Assembly: GCA_025934635.1 (NCBI GenBank)
Contig: JAICWX010000165.1
Location: 1 to 18,898, forward strand
Source: Streptosporangiaceae bacterium
Lineage (GTDB): Bacteria > Actinomycetota > Actinomycetes > Streptosporangiales > Streptosporangiaceae
DNA length: 18,898 nucleotides
Direction of reading: 5' to 3'
Shown here: piece after piece, positions 13,052 through 18,898 of the stretch
Numbering within the stretch: position 1 is the stretch's first letter
Layout of the letters: each line of letters starts with the position of its first letter
The notes under the pieces: model-generated
The model's database searches: none
Told to the model about the DNA's origin: nothing
The model's input: only the letters and a program-made list of their open reading frames with translations
Position numbers and translations under genes: made by a program

Positions 13052-13951
13052 ATGTCAGAAGACCAGTACGGCCAGCAGGATCCGCAGAGTCAGTTCGGCG
13101 ACCCCCAGGAGCAGCACAGCGAGCAGATCCCGCACCCGGGTACCACGGGACAGATGGACGACGAGCCGGATCACGGCGAGGACAGCTATCGCGGCAGCGG
13201 CCGGCTGACCGGCAAGCGCGCCATCATTACCGGTGGCGACTCCGGCATCGGCCGGGCGGTGGCCATCGCGTTCGCGCGCGAAGGGGCCGACGTGCTCATC
13301 GCCTACCTGCCCGAGGAAGAGGACGACGCCCGCCAGACCGCCCGGCTGGTGGAGGAGGCCGGGCGCAAGGCGGTCACGGTTCCCGGTGACATCCGCGATG
13401 AAGCGCACTGCACGACGATCATCGGGCGCGCCGTCAGCGACCTCGGGGGACTCGACATCCTGGTCAACAACGCGGCGTTCCAGATGGCCCAGCCCGGCGG
13501 CATCGCCGACATCACCACCGAGCAGTTCGACCGGGTCCTGAAGACCAACCTGTACGCGATGTTCTGGCTGAGCAAGGCAGCCGTACCGCACATGCGACCC
13601 GGCTCCACCATCATCAACACCGCGTCCATCCAGGCATACCAGTCCTCGCCCGAGTTGCTCGACTACGCCACCACCAAGGCCGGCATCATTGCCTTCACCA
13701 AGGCGCTGGGCGCGGGCCTGGCCGAGAAAGGCATCCGGGTTAACGCGGTGGCACCGGGACCGATCTGGACCCCGCTGATCCCGGCGACCATGCCGGGCGA
13801 GAAGGTCGAATCGTTCGGCGGGGATACCCCGATGGAGCGCGCCGGACAGCCCGCCGAGCTGGCCCCCGTATACGTCTTCTTCGCCTCACAGGAGTCCAGT
13901 TACGTCACCGCCGAGGTGCTCGGCGTTACCGGCGGCCAGCCGCTGTCCTGA
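13052..13951 (+). CDS. SDR-family oxidoreductase, stress-associated YghA/YdaD type
   Basis: A 299-residue short-chain dehydrogenase with a ~45-residue acidic and Gln-rich N-terminal extension (SEDQYGQQDPQSQFGDP), typical of the YghA/GsiB-neighbour SDR group. Cofactor site TGGDSGIG (60-67), NNAA (139-142), catalytic S192 and YATTK with Y205 and K209 are all present, so it should be active with NAD(P)H. Further support is the VNAVAPGPIWTPL segment after the active site. ATG 13052 is preceded by AAAGG six bases upstream. Orthologs are often induced by general or osmotic stress, but the substrate is not known. It is transcribed away from gpgS and 75 bases ahead of gpsA. Confidence 0.9.
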   Translation: MSEDQYGQQDPQSQFGDPQEQHSEQIPHPGTTGQMDDEPDHGEDSYRGSGRLTGKRAIITGGDSGIGRAVAIAFAREGADVLIAYLPEEEDDARQTARLVEEAGRKAVTVPGDIRDEAHCTTIIGRAVSDLGGLDILVNNAAFQMAQPGGIADITTEQFDRVLKTNLYAMFWLSKAAVPHMRPGSTIINTASIQAYQSSPELLDYATTKAGIIAFTKALGAGLAEKGIRVNAVAPGPIWTPLIPATMPGEKVESFGGDTPMERAGQPAELAPVYVFFASQESSYVTAEVLGVTGGQPLS

Positions 13952-14026
13952 CCGGCGCCGGCTAGAACCGGGCGCGCCCGCCGCCCTATCCTGGAGTCCG
14001 CCTGAACAGGGAATGAGTGGTCTGAC

Positions 14027-15019
14027 ATGCGGATCGCAGTGCTCGGAGCCGGATCATGGGGAACGACCGTCGCCTCGTTGCTGGCCGGCCACCACGACTG
14101 CACCGTGTGGGCCCGCGATCCCGAGCTGGCCCGGGAAATCTACGAGCGCGACGCCAACTCGCGCTACCTGCCCGGGTTCGCGCTGCCGTCCAACCTGAAG
14201 GCCACGGCCGACCTGGAGAAGGCCGTCCACGACATCGACCTGCTGGTCGTCGGCGTCCCCACGCACGGCTTCCGCGCCATCCTCAAAGACGTCCGCACCC
14301 ACCTGCGGCCGTGGATCCCGGTGGTCAGCCTGTCCAAGGGCTTCGAGCGCGGCTCGATGCTGCGGATGACCCAGCTCATCAAGGAAGAGCTCCCCGGCCA
14401 CCCGCCCGCCGCCCTGACCGGGCCGAACCTGGCCAAGGAGATCATGGCCGGCCAGGCCGCCGCCAGCGTGATCGCCACCGAGGACCTCGAGGTCGCGCAC
14501 GCGCTGCAGCGGGTCATGCAGCGCGGCGTCTTCCGCATCTACACCAACCACGACGTGATCGGCTGCGAGCTCGGCGGCGCCTTCAAGAACGTGGTCGCGA
14601 TCGCGACCGGCATCGCCCAGGGCCTGGGCGTGGGTGACAACACCCGCGCCGCGGTCGTCTGCCGCGGCCTGGCCGAACTCACCCGCCTCGGCGTGGCCAT
14701 GGGCGGCGAGGCGGCCACCTTCGCCGGCCTGGCCGGCATGGGCGACCTGATCGCCACCTGCATGAGCCCGCTCAGCCGCAACCGCGCGCTCGGCGAGCAG
14801 CTCGGCGCGGGCAAGACGCTGGAGGAGATCCTCGGCGCCACCCGCAGCGTGACCGAGGGCGTCGGTACCGCCTACACCATCCACGAACTGGCCGGGCAGT
14901 ATGACCTGCAGATGCCGGTCTGCCGCGAGGTCTACCGGGTCCTGGCCGGCGAGATCCCCGCCGCCGAGGCCTACCGCGGGCTGCGCATCGAGCCCGGCCA
15001 CGAACGGGATCCAGGGTGA
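14027..15019 (+). CDS. gpsA: NAD(P)H-dependent glycerol-3-phosphate dehydrogenase
   Basis: A 330-residue enzyme reducing dihydroxyacetone phosphate to sn-glycerol 3-phosphate for phospholipid synthesis in the cytoplasm. It has the Rossmann motif GAGSWGT (7-13), VVGVPTHGF, SLSKGFE, LTGPNLAKEI, the catalytic lysine region GGAFKNVVAIATGI, and LAGMGDLIATC, all characteristic of GpsA. GAGTGG lies six bases before ATG 14027. The following DUF2993 gene begins seven bases after the stop, so the pair are probably co-transcribed. This may be a second gpsA in the genome, since actinomycetes often carry one elsewhere; I cannot tell. Confidence 0.93.
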   Translation: MRIAVLGAGSWGTTVASLLAGHHDCTVWARDPELAREIYERDANSRYLPGFALPSNLKATADLEKAVHDIDLLVVGVPTHGFRAILKDVRTHLRPWIPVVSLSKGFERGSMLRMTQLIKEELPGHPPAALTGPNLAKEIMAGQAAASVIATEDLEVAHALQRVMQRGVFRIYTNHDVIGCELGGAFKNVVAIATGIAQGLGVGDNTRAAVVCRGLAELTRLGVAMGGEAATFAGLAGMGDLIATCMSPLSRNRALGEQLGAGKTLEEILGATRSVTEGVGTAYTIHELAGQYDLQMPVCREVYRVLAGEIPAAEAYRGLRIEPGHERDPG

Positions 15020-15025
15020 GCCGCG

Positions 15026-15877
15026 ATGGCTGAATGGTGGCCCTTCGACCGCGTCCGGGCCGCGGCCCAGTCCCTCGGCCTGCCCACCCCCGGCGTCTTC
15101 CCCGGGGACCCGTTCGCCGTGCTCGTCGACGCGGCCCGGGCCTTCCTGGTCGGCAGGCAGCGCACCATCAGCTTCGGCGGCGACGAGCTGACCATGACCC
15201 TGACCGGCGTCTCGGTCGAGGGCTCCGACGTCGCCCGGCTGGTCGGCCAGTACGGCCAGGTCCGCTTCACCGCGCGCGACGTCACCTGGGGCAGCCACGA
15301 GTTCGAGACGCTGGAGGTCCAGGTCAGGAACGTCCACCTGCGCCCCGGCGTCCGCCCGCTGCTGGTGGTCGCGCCGGTGCTGGTGGAGGCGTTCGTCACC
15401 ATGCAGGCCGCGGCCCGCTTCCTGGCCTCGGTCTCCTCCCGGCTCGAGCTGACCGTCACCGACGGCGTCCCGCAGGTCGGCGTCATCGGCGCGCCCTGGC
15501 TGCGGCTGGAGGTGGAGACCGGCGCGGGCGGCGAGTCGCTGCGGGTCCAGCCGCGCGCCCTGCACCTGTTCGAGCAGCGGCTGGCCCTGTGGTCCCCGGC
15601 CTTCAACCTGCCGGTCCCGTCGCTGCCCAGCGGCATCGTGCTGACCTCGGTCGCGGCGGCCCCCGGCGGCTTCACGGTCCGCGGCCTGCTGAGCGAATGG
15701 CAACGGTCCGTAGCCCGCGAGGACCTCGATAACCTGCTGACCGTAATCCGCGGCAGACCTTTATCCCGAACGGGGCAGCCATCCCCCCTCGCTCACCCCG
15801 GCGCGCGCACCTGGTCCCGGACGCGGATCATGCCTTCCTGCATTACCGACGCGACGAGCGTGCCTGACCGGTCATAG
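15026..15877 (+). CDS. DUF2993/LmeA-like lipid-binding protein without a visible signal peptide
   Basis: A 283-residue protein whose body (~40-245) resembles DUF2993: ISFGGDELTMTLTGVSVEG, VRFTARDVTWGSHEFETLEVQVRNVHLRPG, and a second repeat with LRVQPRALHLFEQRL. Mycobacterial LmeA binds phospholipid and helps lipomannan elongation, but it carries an N-terminal signal; this one begins MAEWWPFDRVRAAAQSLG with none. AGGGTGAG overlapping the gpsA stop is the ribosome binding site. The last ~28 residues overlap the opposite-strand thioesterase gene for 85 bp and look like antisense sequence, suggesting the original stop codon was lost. Position after gpsA suggests a lipid-related job, which is inference. 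Confidence 0.7.
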   Translation: MAEWWPFDRVRAAAQSLGLPTPGVFPGDPFAVLVDAARAFLVGRQRTISFGGDELTMTLTGVSVEGSDVARLVGQYGQVRFTARDVTWGSHEFETLEVQVRNVHLRPGVRPLLVVAPVLVEAFVTMQAAARFLASVSSRLELTVTDGVPQVGVIGAPWLRLEVETGAGGESLRVQPRALHLFEQRLALWSPAFNLPVPSLPSGIVLTSVAAAPGGFTVRGLLSEWQRSVAREDLDNLLTVIRGRPLSRTGQPSPLAHPGARTWSRTRIMPSCITDATSVPDRS

Positions 15878-16707
15878 AGCAGGCCGCGGCACAGCGCCCG
15901 GGCGCCGCCCGCCCAGCTGCTGCTCTGATCGTAGAACAGCCAGTCGTCGAACCGGAACGGCGCGTGGAACCAGACCGCGTGGTCCAGGCTGGCCGCCATG
16001 ATCGAGCGGCCGCCGGCGGCCTGGGCGTGCGGCGGCAGTGACGAGGAGATCAGGAACAGGTCGGACACGTAGGTGACGGCGGACACGTGCACCAGCGGGT
16101 CGTCCGGCAGCGGCTGGCGGGAGCGGACCCAGAAGCGCTGCCGGGGCGGCCCCTGCTCGCCGCGCATGATGGTCACCCAGGCCGGCCCGTCCGCCTCGGG
16201 GAACCGGACCTCGACCGGGAAGCGCCGCAGGAACTCGTCGTACCAGGTCTGAGCGGCGGGAGTCACCGGATCGGCGCCGAAGTTGTGCACTGCGTTGTTC
16301 ACCGGCCCGAAGCCCGCCGACTCCTCGGGTCCCGGCGCGTCGAGCACGGGCCGCTGGTACGCCAGGCCCTCCTCGGCCACCTGGAACGACGCCGACAGGC
16401 TGAAGATCACCTCGCCGTGCTGCACGGCGAGCACCCGCCGGGTGGTGAACGAGCCGCCGTCCCGGACCGGCTCCACCGTGTACAGCAGCGGCGCGGCGGT
16501 ATCGCCCGGCCGCAGGAAGTAGGCGTGCAGCGAGTGCACGGGCCGGTCCTCCGGCACCGTCCGCCCGGCCGCCACCAGCGCCTGGGCCGCGACCAGGCCG
16601 CCGAACGCCCGGGTCGACCCGGGGTGGAAGGAGTACCCGCGGTAGGTCCAGACCTCGAGCTTCTCCAGGTCGAGGATCTGCTCGAGCGATACCGGTTCCT
16701 CGCCCAC
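15793..16707 (-). CDS. Acyl-CoA thioesterase II (second TesB-family gene)
   Basis: A 304-residue double hotdog thioesterase. The N-terminal half has FGGLVAAQALVAAGRTV (35-51), HSLHAYFLRPGD (58-69) and SFTTRRVLAVQHG (86-98). The C-terminal half has SLDHAVWFH with D242, DQSSSWAGGARAL with S262/S263, and VMQEGMIR with Q290, the expected catalytic set. GTG 16707 is the start, with GGGGAGGG about eight bases upstream. The middle (~125-195) differs strongly from the TesB at 5417-6277, so the two are old paralogs rather than a recent duplication. It is divergent from the thiolase, sharing a 104-bp AT-rich promoter region, and probably belongs to the same acyl-CoA pathway. Confidence 0.92.
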   Translation of the reverse strand: MGEEPVSLEQILDLEKLEVWTYRGYSFHPGSTRAFGGLVAAQALVAAGRTVPEDRPVHSLHAYFLRPGDTAAPLLYTVEPVRDGGSFTTRRVLAVQHGEVIFSLSASFQVAEEGLAYQRPVLDAPGPEESAGFGPVNNAVHNFGADPVTPAAQTWYDEFLRRFPVEVRFPEADGPAWVTIMRGEQGPPRQRFWVRSRQPLPDDPLVHVSAVTYVSDLFLISSSLPPHAQAAGGRSIMAASLDHAVWFHAPFRFDDWLFYDQSSSWAGGARALCRGLLYDRSGTLVASVMQEGMIRVRDQVRAPG

Positions 16708-16761
16708 GACTGTGCCCTCCCCGCTGGTCCTCGCGCCAGGTCTGGCGGCCTGCCCAGCCGG

Positions 16762-16788
16762 TTGTTAGTCTAGATTAATTAGTAAAAT
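16762..16788. promoter_or_regulatory. AT-rich divergent promoter/operator between thioesterase and thiolase
   Basis: In GC-rich surroundings, 16762-16793 is nearly all A/T. TTGTTA (16762-16767) and TAAAAT (16783-16788) could be -35 and -10 for the thiolase, though with a short 15-base spacer. TTAGT is directly repeated at 16765-16769 and 16779-16783. On the minus strand TAATCT and TAGACT fit TANNNT for the thioesterase. Such regions often bind TetR-type acyl-CoA regulators; no regulator gene is in view. Confidence 0.45.
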
Positions 16789-16811
16789 GATTGTGGCCCG
16801 GGAGGTTCCCC

Positions 16812-17975
16812 ATGCCTGCTCATGATGCCGTCATCGTCGACGCGGTCCGGACACCGGTCGGCAAGCGGAACGGCTCGCTCGCCGGGGTCCACGCCGTCAA
16901 CCTATCCGCCCACGTGCTGACCGCGCTGGTGGAGCGGAACGGCATCGACCCCGCCGTGGTCGACGACGTGATCTGGGGCGTCGTCCAGCAGGTCGGCCAG
17001 CAGGCCGGCAACGTCGGCCGGATGGCCGTGCTGGCCGCGGGCTGGCCGGAGTCGATCCCCGGCACCACCGTGGACCGCCAGTGCGGCTCGTCCCAGCAGT
17101 CGGTCCACTTCGCCGCGGCCGGGCTGGCCTCGGGTCAGTACGACGTGGCCGTCGCGGGCGGCGTGGAGATCATGAGCGCGGTCCCGCTCGGGGCGATGCG
17201 GAAGTTCACCGACGAGCTCGGCTTCCCGGGCGGCCCCCAGGTGCGGGAGCGCTACGGCGTCACCTTCAACCAGGGCATCGGCGCCGAGATGATGGCGGAG
17301 AAGTGGGGCCTGTCCCGCGCCCAGCTGGACGAGTTCTCTTCCGGCTCGCACGCCAAGCTGGCCGCCGCCGTCGACGAGGGCCGCCTGGACGGCCAGATCG
17401 CCCCGTTCACGCTGGACGACGGCACCGTGGTGGCCAAGGACGAGGGCCTGCGCCGCGGCACCACCCCCGAGAAGCTGGCCGGCCTCAAGCCCGCCTTCAA
17501 GGAGGGCGGCGTGATCCACGCCGGCAACTCCTCCCAGGTCAGCGACGGCGCCGCCGCGGTGCTCATGATGACCTCGGACAAGGCCCGCGAACTCGGCCTG
17601 ACCCCGCTGGCCCGGGTGCACACCGCCGTGCTGGCCGCCGACGACCCGGTGATCATGCTGACCGCCCCCATCCCGGCCACCCTCAAGGCGCTGAAGAAGT
17701 CCGGCCTGTCCGTCGGTGACATCGGCGCCTTCGAGGTCAACGAGGCGTTCGCCCCGGTCCCGCTGGCCTGGCTGGCCGAGACCGGCGGCGACCCGGCCCG
17801 CCTCAACCCCAACGGCGGCGCCATCGCCATCGGCCACCCCCTCGGCGCCTCCGGCGCCCGCCTGATGACCTCCCTCGTCCACCACATGAAGGACAACGGG
17901 ATCCGGTACGGCCTGCAGACCATGTGCGAAGGCGGCGGCATGGCCAACGCCACCATCCTCGAGCGCCTCGGCTAG
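16812..17975 (+). CDS. Thiolase, acetyl-CoA C-acyltransferase type
   Basis: A 387-residue thiolase that cleaves or forms 3-ketoacyl-CoA. It has the N-terminal signature DAVIVDAVRTPVGKRNGSL, nucleophile C91 in TVDRQCGSSQQS, NEAFAPVPLAW, GHPLGASGAR with H342, and MCEGGGMANATI with C372, so the Cys/His/Cys set is complete. ATG 16812 has GGGAGGT five bases upstream; the frame is open 21 bases further but without a better start. Length is normal. The divergent thioesterase and the convergent 3-hydroxyacyl-CoA dehydrogenase-like SDR at the window end fit a beta-oxidation-type or branched-chain acyl-CoA pathway. The exact substrate cannot be read from sequence. Confidence 0.94.
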   Translation: MPAHDAVIVDAVRTPVGKRNGSLAGVHAVNLSAHVLTALVERNGIDPAVVDDVIWGVVQQVGQQAGNVGRMAVLAAGWPESIPGTTVDRQCGSSQQSVHFAAAGLASGQYDVAVAGGVEIMSAVPLGAMRKFTDELGFPGGPQVRERYGVTFNQGIGAEMMAEKWGLSRAQLDEFSSGSHAKLAAAVDEGRLDGQIAPFTLDDGTVVAKDEGLRRGTTPEKLAGLKPAFKEGGVIHAGNSSQVSDGAAAVLMMTSDKARELGLTPLARVHTAVLAADDPVIMLTAPIPATLKALKKSGLSVGDIGAFEVNEAFAPVPLAWLAETGGDPARLNPNGGAIAIGHPLGASGARLMTSLVHHMKDNGIRYGLQTMCEGGGMANATILERLG

Positions 17976-17987
17976 CCGTCCCACTGT

Positions 17988-18002
17988 TGTGCGGATCGCA
18001 CA
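17988..18002 (+). terminator. Short hairpin after the thiolase gene
   Basis: TGTGCG-GAT-CGCACA is a 6-bp stem 12 bases after the thiolase stop, with no T-tract. The rest of the spacer to 18158 shows only small palindromes, such as CTGGAAT with ATTCCAG near 18076-18100, and no gene. Confidence 0.3.
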
Positions 18003-18158
18003 CTCCGCCCTGTGCTTAGCCCACATATTGGCGGATAGCGGGGTGCAGTCTGCACATTACGTTCGCCCCTCAGGACTGGAATCATTGCTGAGCATTCCAG
18101 CTTCCGCACGCGGCACGGTCGCGACTCACGTCATCACCTCGACGCAACAGGGGCAACC

Positions 18159-18669
18159 ATGGAACGCGCAAAAGTACCAGTGCCCGATCCGGTCGGCGAT
18201 CCCGGCCAGATCAGGGGCAGCGCCGGACATTACTTAACGCTGGGCGGCTTGCCGCATCACCGGGCCATCGTCGCGCTCGACATCGAGCAGTCGACCCGCC
18301 GTTCCCGCGCTCAGCCGGCTGCTGGCCGACCGCAACGCTGGCCTCCCGCGCGACAGCCGGGCGCAGCGACTGCTGCGCGTCCGGGCCGTGGTGCACGCGG
18401 GTGAGGTCAGCTACGACGCCAACGGCTGCTTCGGCGAGGCGCTGGACGTCGCGTTCCGCCTGCTGGACGCGGCCCGGGTCAAGAGGGCCCTGCAGGCCGC
18501 CGACGACTCGCTGGTCCTCGTCGTCTCCACGGATAGTTACCGGTCCGTCGTGCAGCCGGGATACGACGGTATCGACCAGGACGCGTTCCACCCGTTGGTG
18601 CGCGTGCAGGTAGCCGGCCGCCGCTACCGCCCCGCCGGGCACCTGCGCCGGGTGGGGTGCGCGCCGTAG
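18159..18669 (+). pseudogene. Broken nucleotidyl-cyclase-like gene with internal deletion and frameshift
   Basis: From ATG 18159 (AGGGG just upstream) the frame reads to HHRAIVALDIEQSTRR, which resembles the start of a class III cyclase-type domain (DIxxST). Homology then shifts: from 18301 another frame reads VPALSRLLADRNAGL and continues as RVRAVVHAGEVSYDANGCFGEALDVAFRLLDAARVKRAL, resembling the cyclase (H)xGEV...FGxAL(D/N)xAxRLLD region, to TAG 18669. The original frame hits TGA at 18403. In relatives I expect roughly 60 or more residues between these halves, including a DRGDG segment that is absent here, so an internal deletion near 18298-18303 with a frame change is likely. A 93-residue fragment from GTG 18388 might still be translated. 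Family details are from memory. Confidence 0.65.
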
Positions 18670-18699
18670 CCAGCCCCGGTCAGCGAGCCCGGGTGCTCG

Positions 18700-18898
18700 C
18701 TAGCGCGGCGCCATCCGGATGGCGCCGTCCAGGCGGATGGTCTCGCCGTTGAGCATGGGGTTCTCCACGATGTGGGCGGCCAGCGCGGCGTACTCCTCGG
18801 GCTGGCCCAGCCGGGACGGGTGCGGCACCTGCGAGCCGATCGACTTGATCTGCTCCTCCGACAGCCCGCCGAGCAGCGGTGTCTGGAACAGGCCGGGC
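18700..18898 (-). CDS. C-terminal end of an SDR, 3-hydroxyacyl-CoA dehydrogenase type 2-like (start outside window)
   Basis: The last 65 codons of a minus-strand gene read [20 protein letters not shown], then [40 protein letters not shown] and TAG at 18700. The [36 protein letters not shown] ending is characteristic of type-2 3-hydroxyacyl-CoA dehydrogenases (HSD17B10-like SDRs), which oxidise 3-hydroxyacyl-CoA or 3-hydroxy-2-methylbutyryl-CoA with NAD. The nearby thiolase would act on the product. The cofactor and catalytic regions are outside the window. It converges with the cyclase-like pseudogene, 30 bases away. Confidence 0.88.
   Translation of the reverse strand, partial: PGLFQTPLLGGLSEEQIKSIGSQVPHPSRLGQPEEYAALAAHIVENPMLNGETIRLDGAIRMAPR

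Noticed and set aside
13953..13982. Self-complementary GC stretches between the SDR and gpsA as a terminator
   Set aside because: Short GC palindromes (CCGGCGCCGG, CGGGCGCGCCCG) are common by chance at this base composition and have no loop or T-tract.
14054..15703. 549-codon minus frame opposite gpsA and the DUF2993 gene
   Set aside because: Low-complexity composition typical of antisense high-GC DNA; the plus-strand genes are well supported.

Overview
The window is high-GC actinobacterial DNA with dense bidirectional coding. The best lineage evidence is gene content: a WhiB7/WblC regulator with its C-terminal AT-hook, a mycoredoxin gene divergent from a UvrD2-type helicase, and an overlapping glucosyl-3-phosphoglycerate synthase/FolP2 pair. 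These point to a mycelial or soil actinomycete, possibly Streptosporangiales-like. I cannot name the genus from sequence alone.

Layout. 1-1728: 3' part of a secreted repeat protein built from ~390-bp DUF11-type repeats, ending in a WxL-like domain. 1822-2804 (-): a ParA-type ATPase followed by a small ribbon-helix-helix partner. 2805-3230: an AT-richer patch with DnaA-box-like words and a broken ANTAR gene. 3230-6277: mycoredoxin (-) divergent from a short uvrD2 (+), then an acyl-CoA thioesterase. 6338-7569: the whiB7 locus, with promoter, 94-codon upstream ORF, a terminator/antiterminator pair, whiB7 and a small basic-protein gene. 7651-9009 (-): metallophosphoesterase. 9010-9476: non-coding, with a tandem pair of palindromes. 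9477-12867 (-): gpgS, folP2-like, extradiol-dioxygenase-like and pentapeptide-repeat genes. 13052-15877 (+): stress-type SDR, gpsA and a DUF2993/LmeA-like gene. 15793-16707 (-): second thioesterase, divergent from a thiolase (16812-17975). 18159-18669: cyclase-like pseudogene. 18700-18898 (-): end of an SDR/3-hydroxyacyl-CoA dehydrogenase.

Functionally, the thiolase, the terminal SDR and both thioesterases concern acyl-CoA metabolism. GpgS makes the precursor of polymethylated glucose polysaccharides, and mycoredoxin serves mycothiol redox chemistry. WhiB7 is the antibiotic-stress activator, and its leader here shows the parts expected for ribosome-controlled attenuation.

The strongest items for a second look are the whiB7 attenuator with a 30-bp perfect palindrome over its promoter, the 31-bp-spaced tandem palindromes with compensating changes at 9371-9424, and a pattern of genes that appear to have lost internal or terminal segments (ANTAR gene, cyclase-like gene, UvrD2). 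All family assignments come from reading motifs; no database search was possible.
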